Origin: an uncultured Collinsella sp.
GTDB lineage: Bacteria > Actinomycetota > Coriobacteriia > Coriobacteriales > Coriobacteriaceae
NCBI GenBank assembly: GCA_902470345.1
Contig: CABRGB010000040.1
Span: 1 to 16,693 of the forward strand
DNA length: 16,693 nucleotides
Direction of reading: 5' to 3'
How positions within the stretch are numbered: position 1 is the stretch's first letter; each line of letters starts with the position of its first letter. Under the pieces are notes generated by a model. The model saw nothing but the letters and a program-made list of their open reading frames with translations. It searched no databases and had not been told where the DNA came from. Below, in pieces: positions 1-7,672 of the stretch. The position numbers and the translations under genes are program-made.

Positions 1-435
1 GCCGCCATCGGCCTCAACCTCACCACGAGCGCCTGCGTCGCCGGCGCCGAGGGCGGCTGCCAGGCCGAGGTAGGAAGCGCCGCCGCCATGGCCGCCGCCG
101 CGCTGGTGCAGATGCTCGGCGGCACCCCCGAGCAGGCACTCGACGCCAGCTCCATCGCGCTGAGCAATCTGCTGGGCCTCGTTTGCGACCCCGTGGGCGG
201 ACTCGTGGAGGTGCCGTGCCAAAACCGCAATGCCATCGGCGTGGCCGCGGCCTTCAGCTCGGCCCAGCTCGCGCTCGCCGGCATCAAAAGCCTGGTGCCG
301 TTTGACCAGATGGCGCATGTGATGCTGTCGGTGGGCCATGCCCTGCCGGCAACCCTGCGCGAGACGGCCAAGGGTGGCATCGCTCAAGCCCCGGCCGCGC
401 TTTCTGCCTGCGCCAAATGCGGCATATGCGGATAG
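1..435 (+). CDS. sdaAA: L-serine dehydratase, iron-sulfur dependent, alpha domain (3' part only)
   Basis: The 5' part lies outside the window; 144 residues are visible in frame 1. The enzyme deaminates L-serine to pyruvate and ammonia in the cytoplasm using an oxygen-sensitive [4Fe-4S] cluster. Diagnostic stretches are GCQAEVGSAAAMAAAAL (from about visible residue 19) and GLVCDPVGGLVEVPCQNRNA (from about residue 59), both typical of the SDH_alpha family. Visible Cys20, Cys62 and Cys73 are spaced 42 and 11 apart, which matches the cluster-ligand spacing I recall for the Legionella enzyme (Cys343/385/396). The protein ends in a cysteine-rich tail, CAKCGICG (CxxCxxC). In the Legionella enzyme a C-terminal cysteine folds back into the active site, so the tail may have a similar role here. 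Whether the beta domain is fused upstream or separate cannot be seen. No terminator is evident between this stop and the next gene. Confidence 0.93.
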   Translation, partial: AAIGLNLTTSACVAGAEGGCQAEVGSAAAMAAAALVQMLGGTPEQALDASSIALSNLLGLVCDPVGGLVEVPCQNRNAIGVAAAFSSAQLALAGIKSLVPFDQMAHVMLSVGHALPATLRETAKGGIAQAPAALSACAKCGICG

Positions 436-489
436 GCAGACTTCTCCAAACTGATACTGTTTCCGAACCACAAACAACAGGCTAATCGC

Positions 490-495
490 TATAAT
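490..495 (+). promoter_or_regulatory. Candidate -10 box for the L,D-transpeptidase gene
   Basis: A perfect TATAAT lies 58 bases before the start codon at 553. No convincing -35 hexamer sits 16-18 bases upstream (ACCACA at 467-472), so this is a candidate from the -10 match alone. The rest of the 436-552 gap holds no terminator hairpin that I can see. Confidence 0.4.
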
Positions 496-552
496 GCAAG
501 CCCAGTTAAAACACGATGAGCCGCAAGGCGAAACTCGAAGGAAATATATACG

Positions 553-2298
553 ATGTCGCAAATCGACCGCAGCAGCATGATTCCCGATCCGCAACAGCCC
601 AGTAGGCATACGGGCGGCGTCCAATCGCCGCGCCCCATCGCGCCGGCTCACACCCAACAACACGGACCGGCCAATGCCTCTCAGCGCCCGAATCAGCGTC
701 AATACCAGCAGCATCAACAATATCAGCAGCGTCCCGCACATGGTGCCGCCCCCAAGCAGGGCCCTTCGCACACGCGCACGGCAAACAATCGCGGGCCCGC
801 GGACAAGCGCACCAACAAAAGCAGCAAGTCGGGCGGAAAGACGGCCCTCTTTGTCGTCCTCGGCCTCGTCGCGATCGTCTACATCGTAGGCGTCGTGGCG
901 TTCTCGCAGGTCGCTTACCCAAACACTACCATCGCCGGCGTCGACATCTCGCTCTCTAACGCATCTTCGGCAGCCACCAAGGTCAACTCGGCATGGAAGC
1001 ACTACAAGCTCACCGTTTCGGACGACAGCTTTAGCTGGACCTATCAGCCCGAGTCCGACGAGCCCATCGTCGATGGCGAGGAAGCCGCCCACGAAATTAT
1101 CAGCAAAAATGAGCCGCTGCTGTGGCCGTCGCGCCTCATTGCGTCGCTCGGCGGCAAAACCGTTAGCGCCACCAAGAACGCCTCGGTCGACTTGGACCAA
1201 GATGTCGACCTGTCCATGCTCTCCGATGCCTTTGACCAAAAACAGTTTGAGGAAGACCTGGGCAGTGCCATCGACGAGTTCAATGAGGGCCGCTCGGGCA
1301 CCTTCGAGGCCAACAGCTCCTATGACGAGAAGGCCGGCAAGTTCACCGTTGAGAAGGCCCGTTCCAACGAGAAGCTCGACCGCGAGCATGTCATCAAATA
1401 TGCCGAGATCGAGCTCGCGTCGCTCGCCGAGAACGTCGATATCACCAAGATCGGCAACGACGCCTATGAACCGCTCAACGGCACCCTCACCAACGACCAG
1501 ATTCAGGCTGCATGCGATGCCGCCAACAACTTCTTGGGCGTCAACGTGACCCTTAAGCTCAACGGCAATGATGCCGGCAAGGTGGACGGCAGCTCGGTGC
1601 TGCAGTGGATCAGCTTTGCCGATCCGGCCAACCCCACGCTCGATACGTCGCAGATCAGCAGCTGGGCAGCAGACCTCGCTAACGGCTTTAACACCGTGGG
1701 CACCACCCGCTGGTGGACACGCGCCGACGGTAAGGAATGCGCTGTAGAGGGCGGCGACTTTGGCTGGTCCATCGACAGCGACACGCTCGCCAAGCAGGTA
1801 GAGGACGCTATCAATAACAAGCAGACCGGCGATATCGAGATTTCGTACTCCAAGAAGGCCGACACGTTTACCGCCAAGGGCGAGCCCGATTGGAAGGCCT
1901 ATATCGACGTCGACCTATCCGAGCAGCACGCGCGCTACTACGACGAGAACGGCAATATCGTGTGGGAGGCCAACTTTATTTCCGGCAAACCGGGCGAAGA
2001 CGCCACCCCCGAGGGCGTGTGGCAGATCAACAGCAACGACGGCGCAAGCAAGCTCATCGGTGCCAAAGACCCCGCGACCGGTAAGCCCAAATACGAGAGC
2101 CCGGTGAGCTACTGGATGCCGTTCGAGGGCAATATGGTCGGTTTCCACGACGCCACCTGGCAAAACGATTCGAGCTTCGATAGTGCCGAATCGTACAAAT
2201 GGTGTGGAAGCCACGGCTGCATCAACCTGCGCCTGGCCGATGCCAAAGCGCTCCACGACTGCATCAGCGTCGGCCTGTGCGTGGTCGTGCACTCGTAA
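553..2298 (+). CDS. Membrane-anchored L,D-transpeptidase with peptidoglycan-binding (PG_binding_4-like) region
   Basis: This is a cell-wall enzyme of 581 residues predicted to form L,D (3-3) peptidoglycan cross-links or attach proteins to the wall. Residues 1-96 are a low-complexity Gln/His/Pro/Asn-rich, basic segment. One membrane helix follows at about 97-120 (ALFVVLGLVAIVYIVGVVAF), so the N-terminus should be cytoplasmic and the rest outside. Residues about 124-440 begin with TIAGVDISLSNASSAATKV and look like tandem PG_binding_4-type modules. The C-terminal YkuD domain (about 450-581) carries the catalytic signature: His532 in GFHDATW and SHGCINLR with nucleophile Cys556. A second cysteine, in WCG just before SHGC, could pair with another cysteine. 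The start is fixed by AAGGA ending 10 bases upstream. The next gene begins after a 130-base gap containing a hairpin, so this is probably a single-gene unit. Confidence 0.92.
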   Translation: MSQIDRSSMIPDPQQPSRHTGGVQSPRPIAPAHTQQHGPANASQRPNQRQYQQHQQYQQRPAHGAAPKQGPSHTRTANNRGPADKRTNKSSKSGGKTALFVVLGLVAIVYIVGVVAFSQVAYPNTTIAGVDISLSNASSAATKVNSAWKHYKLTVSDDSFSWTYQPESDEPIVDGEEAAHEIISKNEPLLWPSRLIASLGGKTVSATKNASVDLDQDVDLSMLSDAFDQKQFEEDLGSAIDEFNEGRSGTFEANSSYDEKAGKFTVEKARSNEKLDREHVIKYAEIELASLAENVDITKIGNDAYEPLNGTLTNDQIQAACDAANNFLGVNVTLKLNGNDAGKVDGSSVLQWISFADPANPTLDTSQISSWAADLANGFNTVGTTRWWTRADGKECAVEGGDFGWSIDSDTLAKQVEDAINNKQTGDIEISYSKKADTFTAKGEPDWKAYIDVDLSEQHARYYDENGNIVWEANFISGKPGEDATPEGVWQINSNDGASKLIGAKDPATGKPKYESPVSYWMPFEGNMVGFHDATWQNDSSFDSAESYKWCGSHGCINLRLADAKALHDCISVGLCVVVHS

Positions 2299-2365
2299 GG
2301 AATCACACCTTCGCACAACGGGGAACTGACGCTCCAATCTAACAGTACCGAAAGATAATGCCATA

Positions 2366-2393
2366 ATGCGCCCGCCTCTCGCGACGGGCGCAT
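2366..2393 (+). terminator. Hairpin between the transpeptidase and exporter genes (terminator-like, weak U-tract)
   Basis: A perfect 9-bp stem (ATGCGCCCG, 2366-2374, with CGGGCGCAT, 2385-2393) encloses a 10-base loop. The GC-rich stem resembles a rho-independent terminator, but the sequence after it (atacttatc) is not a proper U-run. It could instead be a leader structure for the exporter operon. A TATACT hexamer at 2393-2398 directly after the stem would make a plausible -10 box, although no good -35 is seen. Confidence 0.4.
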
Positions 2394-2428
2394 ATACTTA
2401 TCGAAGAACTTTTTATAAAGGAGACGCC

Positions 2429-3850
2429 ATGTCGAATGTCCCCACCATCACCCCGGGACCGAATGATACCGAGCGAGCGCCCGAGGGTGCCACCGAAACG
2501 CTTCCCCTCATAACAACCGTACACGCCACGCTGCAAAGCGGCGGCACAAGCGATACAAGCGAGATTTCTGACGAAGAGGCCTACGCCAAGCTCAAGGCGA
2601 AACGTGCCGAGCGTCGGCGCAAAAAGCTCATCCGACGCGGCATTGCAGCCGGCGTCGTGGCCGCCATTGTGCTCATCGCCGTTGTCGTGACCTTCGTCAT
2701 CAACGCGCGGCCCGCAGGCAACAACGACTCGGTGACCGACATGGTCACCGAGGGTACATTTACGACCACCGTCGAGGCAAAAGGCCAGCTCAAGCCTATC
2801 TCGGCTTCGGTGGTCTCCCCTTCTGTCGACGGCACGGTGGCATCGATCAACGTGCAAGCCGGCCAGTCCGTCAACGAGGGCGACGTGCTCATGACCATTA
2901 AAAACGACGAGCTCGATCGCAACGTTGCGGAGGCACAGCGCGCGGTGGCAGCGGCACAGGAAGACCTCGCCAACGCACAGAAAGCGGCAGCCGCCGCCCA
3001 AGCCGCTCCGGCGACTGACGCAGAAGCGGCAGGCGCGAATGGCGCCAGCGGCGCCGCCGACACGAGTGCCGTCTCGAGCGCCCAACGCAACCTGGCCTCG
3101 GCCCAGGCGGCCCTGGACCAGGCCAACGCCAAAGCCGCCGAGCGCACCGTGACCGCACCCAGCTCGGGCAGCATCGTCGAGCTCAACGCCAAGGTCGGCG
3201 CCACGGTGACGGGCGGCATGATTATGGGCGAAGGCGATACGAGCGGCGGCAAGCAGTGCATGCAGATCGCCGACCTCTCCAAGATGAAGGTCACCGTTCA
3301 GGTGGGTGAAAAGGATATCGCCAAGATCGCCGTGGGTCAGAGCGCCAACGTTACCTATCCTGCCTTTCCCGATATCGTGAGCCAGGGAACGGTCACGGCA
3401 ATCGCTTCGGTGGCAAACTCCGACTCCACCTACGGTGGTAGCGGCAGCGTGACCTTTAACGTCGACATTTTGATCGAAGCGCCCGACGCGCGCCTCAAGC
3501 CGGGCATGACCGCCGAGGTCTCGGTGGTGACCGAACAGCTCGATGATGTGGTGATGGTGCCGACCATGGCGCTCATGACCGAGGATGGCGAGCACTATTA
3601 CGTCAATCTGGCCACTGATGACGAAGGCAAGGAGACGCGCCGCGTTAAGGTGACCGTTGTGACGCAAAACGACAACGATGCCGTGGTCGGAAAGACGCAG
3701 GTCAAGCGCGATGACCAGGGCAACGAGATCAATGCGGACGTGCCGGTCACCAAACTGCGCGACGGCGACACCCTCATCGTGGACACCGGCGCAGGCATGA
3801 CGGCCGACGGCGGCGACTCCGGCAGCATGTCTGCCGACGAGGGCATGTAA
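2429..3850 (+). CDS. HlyD/MacA-type membrane-fusion adaptor of an ABC exporter
   Basis: This is the adaptor subunit of a tripartite-like ABC exporter, 473 residues. The start at 2429 is chosen because AAAGGAG (2417-2423) lies 5 bases upstream; an in-frame ATG at 2366 lacks such a site and lies inside the hairpin. A cytoplasmic N-terminus rich in charged residues leads to KLKAKRAERRRKKLIRR and one membrane helix (about 71-93). Outside are a split biotinyl-lipoyl-like domain (about 128-160, GTVASINVQAGQSVNEGDVL, and about 240-285, TVTAPSSGSIVELNAKVGATV) and an Ala/Gln-rich coiled-coil hairpin (about 163-237) with an Ala/Gly-rich tip. A beta-barrel region follows (VTVQVGEKDIAKIAVGQ onward). The C-terminus is a Gly/Ser/Asp/Met-rich tail. 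The stop overlaps the ATPase start by one base (TAATG), implying translational coupling. The substrate is unknown. Confidence 0.9.
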   Translation: MSNVPTITPGPNDTERAPEGATETLPLITTVHATLQSGGTSDTSEISDEEAYAKLKAKRAERRRKKLIRRGIAAGVVAAIVLIAVVVTFVINARPAGNNDSVTDMVTEGTFTTTVEAKGQLKPISASVVSPSVDGTVASINVQAGQSVNEGDVLMTIKNDELDRNVAEAQRAVAAAQEDLANAQKAAAAAQAAPATDAEAAGANGASGAADTSAVSSAQRNLASAQAALDQANAKAAERTVTAPSSGSIVELNAKVGATVTGGMIMGEGDTSGGKQCMQIADLSKMKVTVQVGEKDIAKIAVGQSANVTYPAFPDIVSQGTVTAIASVANSDSTYGGSGSVTFNVDILIEAPDARLKPGMTAEVSVVTEQLDDVVMVPTMALMTEDGEHYYVNLATDDEGKETRRVKVTVVTQNDNDAVVGKTQVKRDDQGNEINADVPVTKLRDGDTLIVDTGAGMTADGGDSGSMSADEGM

Positions 3851-4623
3851 TGCGTCCCGTCATCGACATCCGCAACGTGCATCGCATTTTTGAGAGCGAG
3901 GCCGGCTGCGCCCATATCCTGCACAACGTGAGCCTGGCAGTAAATCCCGGCGAGTTCGTGGCCATTACCGGCCCATCGGGCTCGGGCAAGTCAACGCTCA
4001 TGAACATCCTGGGCTGCCTGGACAAGCCGACGGCAGGCGATTATTACCTGCAGGGCCTCAACGTGGCGGAGCTCGACGATGACGAGCTCACCGAAGTCCG
4101 TACCCTGAGCATCGGCTTTGTCTTTCAGAGCTTTAACCTGCTGCCGCGCCTATCGGTCATCGAAAACGTCATGCTGCCGCTGTCGTACACCAACGCGCCG
4201 CGGGCTCAGCGTGAGATGCGTGCCGTCCATGCGCTGCAAGCCGTCACGCTGCCGGTCGACCACTGGGACCACCGCATCTCCGAGCTCTCGGGCGGGCAGA
4301 TGCAGAGGGTTGCCATCGCGCGCGCCCTCGTCAACGACCCGCCCATCATCCTGGCAGACGAGCCGACGGGAAACCTGGACTCCGCGACCGGAGCGCTCGT
4401 GATGGAGACCTTCCACAAACTCCAGGAACGCGGCAAGACCATCGTGCTCATCACGCATGATCCCGGTATCGCCGCCGAGGCCGACCGTGCCGTAACCATT
4501 CGCGACGGCCGGATTCACGATGGCGCATACATCGCCCACGCGCCGCAGACCCTGCGCGGCGCCATTGATAACCTGCCCATGATTTCCGCACTCGCCAATC
4601 CGACGAAAGGAGTGAAGGCATGA
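3850..4623 (+). CDS. ABC transporter ATP-binding protein, MacB/LolD family
   Basis: This is the cytoplasmic nucleotide-binding subunit that powers the exporter, 257 residues. All ABC motifs are intact: Walker A GPSGSGKST (41-49), Q-loop Gln93 in VFQSFNLLPRLSVIENV, signature LSGGQMQRVAIARAL (146-160), Walker B IILADEPTGNLD with Glu171, and H-loop His203 in ITHD. The FNLLPRLSVIENV and TGNLDS stretches are characteristic of the MacB/LolD/FtsE group rather than of importers. The start ATG overlaps the stop of the adaptor gene, and the stop overlaps the permease start (ATGA), so the three genes form one operon. About 35 residues beyond the usual core (GAYIAHAPQTLRGAIDNL and on) form a short C-terminal extension of unknown role. 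Confidence 0.95.
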   Translation: MRPVIDIRNVHRIFESEAGCAHILHNVSLAVNPGEFVAITGPSGSGKSTLMNILGCLDKPTAGDYYLQGLNVAELDDDELTEVRTLSIGFVFQSFNLLPRLSVIENVMLPLSYTNAPRAQREMRAVHALQAVTLPVDHWDHRISELSGGQMQRVAIARALVNDPPIILADEPTGNLDSATGALVMETFHKLQERGKTIVLITHDPGIAAEADRAVTIRDGRIHDGAYIAHAPQTLRGAIDNLPMISALANPTKGVKA

Positions 4624-5834
4624 GCACGCGCGACCTTATCCAAGAAGCCCTTCACTCCCTCGAGGCCAACAAGGGACGCAGCCTACTCACCATCTTGGGC
4701 ATCGTCATTGGCATTGCCTCCGTCATTGCCATGACCTCGCTTATCGGCGGCATCCAAAACAGCCTAGTCAACAGCCTAGGCCTCAACGCCGCGCGTATGG
4801 TACAGATTTATTCGTCGCAAGAGCTCACCGAGTCGGATGTCGAGAAGCTTCGCAAAGTGGTGCCGCAGATCGAGCAGATCGGCATCGTGGACAGCGCCTA
4901 TACCGAGTACAAGGCCGGTGACAAAAGCTATACCGTCATGGCGCAGGGTGTCGACAGCGACATGCTCGACGCCGTGGGTGCCAGCAAGCTCGTCGCGGGA
5001 CGCACCTACACCCAGGCCGAGTCCCAATCTGGCGCACGCGTGGCGCTCATCAGCCGTGGCGGCGCCGATCAGCTGTACGGCAACGAGCAGGACGCGGTGG
5101 GCAAGACCATTAAGGTTTCCAACGGCGAGATGCAGATTGTCGGTGTTATCGACGGCGGCAGCGACTCCATGGGCTCGCTCACGCTATACATGCCGCGCGA
5201 GACCATCTCGGCCCTCTTTGGCGACGAGAACCCGTCGTTTCCCAGCGTAACGGCGCTCGCCACCGAGGGCACCGATATGGATGAGCTCTGCAAGACGATT
5301 GAATCCAAAGTGCGCGGAATGAAGGGCATCGCGGACGACGACGAATATGCCAGCGTATCGGCGACCTCAATGAAAAGCGCCATCGACGCCCTCAATTCCT
5401 TTATGGGCGCGTTCTCACTCATCATGGGCGCCGTTGCCAGCATTTCGCTGCTCGTGGGCGGTATCGGCATCATGAATATGATGCTCACCAATGTGACCGA
5501 GCGTATCCGCGAGATCGGTATTCGTCGAGCTTTGGGTGCGAGCCGTCGCGATATCACCGCACAGTTTTTGGCTGAGTCCTCGGCGCTATGCGTCACCGGT
5601 GGCCTGCTGGGTGTTTTGATTGGCTACCTGCTTGCCTGGGGTCTAGCGATGTTCGCCGCGGGCTCTGGCGTGCTTGGCGAGCTCGGTGCCAGCGGTACCA
5701 TTACGCCGAGTTTTTCGATCGCCACGGTACTGCTGGCCTTTGCGGTCTCCGTCGGCATCGGCGTCATCTTCGGCTTCTACCCCGCCCGCCGGGCAGCAAA
5801 ACTCGACCCCGTGGAGTGTCTGCGCTACCAGTAA
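4620..5834 (+). CDS. ABC transporter permease, MacB/FtsX type
   Basis: This is the membrane subunit of the exporter, 404 residues. It has the MacB-type four-helix topology: a first helix at about 21-45 (SLLTILGIVIGIASVIAMTSLIGGI), a large extracytoplasmic MacB_PCD-type domain (about 46-262), then three helices at about 266-288, 321-345 and 367-387 within an FtsX domain. The cytoplasmic coupling segment NVTERIREIGIRRALGASRRDI is a family hallmark, as is the end YPARRAAKLDPVECLRYQ. AAAGGAG (4606-4612) lies 7 bases before the ATG, which overlaps the ATPase stop by four bases. Unlike E. coli MacB, the ATPase is a separate polypeptide, as is usual in Gram-positive bacteria. Possible substrates include peptides, lipoproteins or antimicrobials; nothing in the sequence decides this. 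Confidence 0.94.
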   Translation: MSTRDLIQEALHSLEANKGRSLLTILGIVIGIASVIAMTSLIGGIQNSLVNSLGLNAARMVQIYSSQELTESDVEKLRKVVPQIEQIGIVDSAYTEYKAGDKSYTVMAQGVDSDMLDAVGASKLVAGRTYTQAESQSGARVALISRGGADQLYGNEQDAVGKTIKVSNGEMQIVGVIDGGSDSMGSLTLYMPRETISALFGDENPSFPSVTALATEGTDMDELCKTIESKVRGMKGIADDDEYASVSATSMKSAIDALNSFMGAFSLIMGAVASISLLVGGIGIMNMMLTNVTERIREIGIRRALGASRRDITAQFLAESSALCVTGGLLGVLIGYLLAWGLAMFAAGSGVLGELGASGTITPSFSIATVLLAFAVSVGIGVIFGFYPARRAAKLDPVECLRYQ

Positions 5835-5848
5835 GCCAACACCAGATA

Positions 5849-5915
5849 AGTTGCGGTGAAATAGAGACTGTTTATGCTGCTAAAAGGCAATATCTGACCC
5901 TATTTCACCGCAACT
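5849..5915. repeat. 67-nt palindromic element, copy 1
   Basis: The arms AGTTGCGGTGAAATAG (5849-5864) and CTATTTCACCGCAACT (5900-5915) form a perfect 16-bp stem. The inner part is degenerate. The element starts 15 bases after the permease stop, so in RNA it would form a 3' hairpin. It is one of three 67-nt copies in the window. No target-site duplication is visible. Confidence 0.9.
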
Positions 5916-6049
5916 CAGAGAGCGTCCGGTATAACGCTTCACCCCAAATCAAATTGATTCGTTGAATAGACACATTCCAAATCTTTAGACTTCGTTTAAT
6001 CCACAAGTGGGTACTATCACACACAAAGCACACGTGAAAGGATATACCC

Positions 6050-7483
6050 ATGTCGCTTACACAGTCAGCAGAGCGTGCAGCGCTCAACAAGCTCATCGAT
6101 TATCTCGACGACAACCCTCAAGAAAACATCGACAAAATCATGGACCTCGTGAACAAACTGGTCCCCAATCGCGTATTTCCCGTACAGCGCGAGGCGTTTA
6201 CCAACGTCATCAAGAGTCGCGGCAATTGGTATGACCTGATCATGCGCATCTTCGACCTCAATCCCAAAATGCGCACCAAGTTGCTCAAGGCGCTTATAAT
6301 CGACGGCAACCTGCTGGCTTGGCCCCAACAGGAAAAGAACCGCGAGAAATACCAGTGCAATATTCCGTGGGCCATCCTGCTCGACCCCACAAGTGCCTGC
6401 AACCTGCATTGCACGGGCTGCTGGGCCGCCGAGTATGGCTATAAGCAGAATCTGTCCTTCGATGACATCGACTCTATCGTCACGCAGGGCAAAGAGCTCG
6501 GCACGCACATCTACATCTATACCGGCGGCGAGCCGCTCGTCCGCAAGCACGACCTGATCAGAATTTGCGAAAAACATCAGGACTGCGTGTTTCTCTGCTT
6601 CACCAATTCCACGCTCATCGACGAGGCGTTCTGTGACGACATGATCCGCGTTGCAAACTTTGTCCCTGCCATCAGCGCCGAGGGCAACGAGCACACCACC
6701 AACGCCCGCCGTGGCGAGGGTACGTACGAAAAAATCGAACACGCCATGAAACTTTTGCGTGAGCGAAAACTGCCGTTTGGAATCTCGACGTGCTGGACCA
6801 GCGCCAACGCCGATACCGTCGCCACCGAGGAAAACATGGACTGGATGATTCGCGAGGGCGCGCTCTTCTGCTGGTATTTCTACTTTATGCCTGTCGGCCG
6901 CAATGCCACCAACGAGCTTATGCCCACGCCTGAGCAGCGCGAACACATGTATCATTTTGTTCGCGAGATGCGAGAGAAAAAGCCTCTCTTTACCCTCGAT
7001 TTCCAAAATGACGGTGAGTTCGTGGGCGGCTGTATCGCCGGCGGGCGACGCTACCTACATATCAACGCGGCGGGAGACGTGGAGCCGTGCGTTTTCATTC
7101 ACTACTCCAATGCCAATATCCACGACGTAAGCCTGCTTGACGCACTTCGCTCTCCCCTCTTTATGAAGTATTACGAAGGCCAGCCTTTTAACGACAACTA
7201 CCTCAAGCCTTGCCCCATGCTCGAGAACCCCGATGTGCTGCCCAAAATGGTCGCAGAGGCAGGCGCCATGAGCACCGACTTGGTAGAGAAGGAGTCTCCC
7301 GAACAACTGCGCGAGAAGACCCGTGCCGCCGCCAAAGCTTGGTCATCCGTGGCAGAGCGCATTTGGAACGACCCCAAAGATCCGCTCTACACCAAGCGCC
7401 ATGACGATATGACACAGGGCATGGCCGATAGCGATATGCACAAGTTTGAAAAGCAGGGCCGCAAGCTTAAATCAAACTGCTAG
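6050..7483 (+). CDS. Radical SAM protein with C-terminal cysteine-containing (SPASM-like) region
   Basis: This 477-residue enzyme is predicted to use a [4Fe-4S] cluster and S-adenosylmethionine for radical chemistry; the substrate is unknown. The cluster motif is CNLHCTGC (Cys117, Cys121, Cys124), preceded by PWAILLDPTSA and followed by the SAM-binding YTGGEPL (about 157-163). An N-terminal region of about 100 residues with no recognised domain comes first. The C-terminal part has Cys328 (VGGCIAGGRRYLHINAAGDVEPC), Cys347 and Cys388 (KPCPMLENP). These resemble a reduced SPASM/Twitch auxiliary-cluster region, but the full SPASM cysteine set is not obvious. The last residue is also a cysteine. 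The start has AAAGGA (6037-6042) 7 bases upstream. The gene stands alone and converges with the TetR gene. No peptide precursor gene of the RiPP type is visible beside it, so a peptide-modifying role is not supported here. Confidence 0.88.
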   Translation: MSLTQSAERAALNKLIDYLDDNPQENIDKIMDLVNKLVPNRVFPVQREAFTNVIKSRGNWYDLIMRIFDLNPKMRTKLLKALIIDGNLLAWPQQEKNREKYQCNIPWAILLDPTSACNLHCTGCWAAEYGYKQNLSFDDIDSIVTQGKELGTHIYIYTGGEPLVRKHDLIRICEKHQDCVFLCFTNSTLIDEAFCDDMIRVANFVPAISAEGNEHTTNARRGEGTYEKIEHAMKLLRERKLPFGISTCWTSANADTVATEENMDWMIREGALFCWYFYFMPVGRNATNELMPTPEQREHMYHFVREMREKKPLFTLDFQNDGEFVGGCIAGGRRYLHINAAGDVEPCVFIHYSNANIHDVSLLDALRSPLFMKYYEGQPFNDNYLKPCPMLENPDVLPKMVAEAGAMSTDLVEKESPEQLREKTRAAAKAWSSVAERIWNDPKDPLYTKRHDDMTQGMADSDMHKFEKQGRKLKSNC

Positions 7484-7511
7484 TACCCCATCATCGATAG
7501 AATACAAACGC

Positions 7512-7543
7512 GCGGGCTCCCCAAGGTATTTTGGGGAGCCCGC
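7512..7543 (+). terminator. Strong hairpin after the radical SAM gene
   Basis: A perfect 13-bp stem (GCGGGCTCCCCAA, 7512-7524, with its complement at 7531-7543) has a 6-base loop, 29 bases after the stop codon. A clean U-run is missing (caccatattt follows). The stem is nevertheless strong and lies between convergent genes, so it probably ends or protects the transcript. Confidence 0.65.
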
Positions 7544-7567
7544 ACCATATTTAACATATAACCCCTA

Positions 7568-7634
7568 AGTTGCGGTGAAATCGCGTCTGATTATGCCTTC
7601 TACCAGCAAAAACAGACACTATTTTACCGCAACT
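7568..7634. repeat. 67-nt palindromic element, copy 2
   Basis: The arms AGTTGCGGTGAAAT (7568-7581) and ATTTTACCGCAACT (7621-7634) pair over 14 positions with one G-T wobble. A further 5-bp inner stem GTCTG/CAGAC (7585-7589 with 7613-7617) follows. The copy lies between the convergent radical SAM and TetR genes, just after the hairpin at 7512-7543. Its length is identical to the other copies, and the arms are slightly diverged. Confidence 0.88.
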
Positions 7635-7672
7635 CATTAAGGGTCTGATGGAAGCAGTTGCCAACAGAAGGT

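Noticed and set aside
2339..3667. 442-codon open frame (-) opposite the adaptor gene
   Set aside because: It is antisense to the adaptor, whose operon context, domains and start site are all convincing. The minus frame is His/Arg/Gly-rich with no domain.
5849..7634. Two 67-nt repeats flanking the radical SAM gene as the ends of a composite mobile element
   Set aside because: The copies are not the only ones, no target duplication or transposase is present, and the radical SAM gene has codon use like its neighbours.
5849..7634. CRISPR-like interpretation of the repeats
   Set aside because: The copies are far apart with genes between them, and there are no regular spacers or cas genes.
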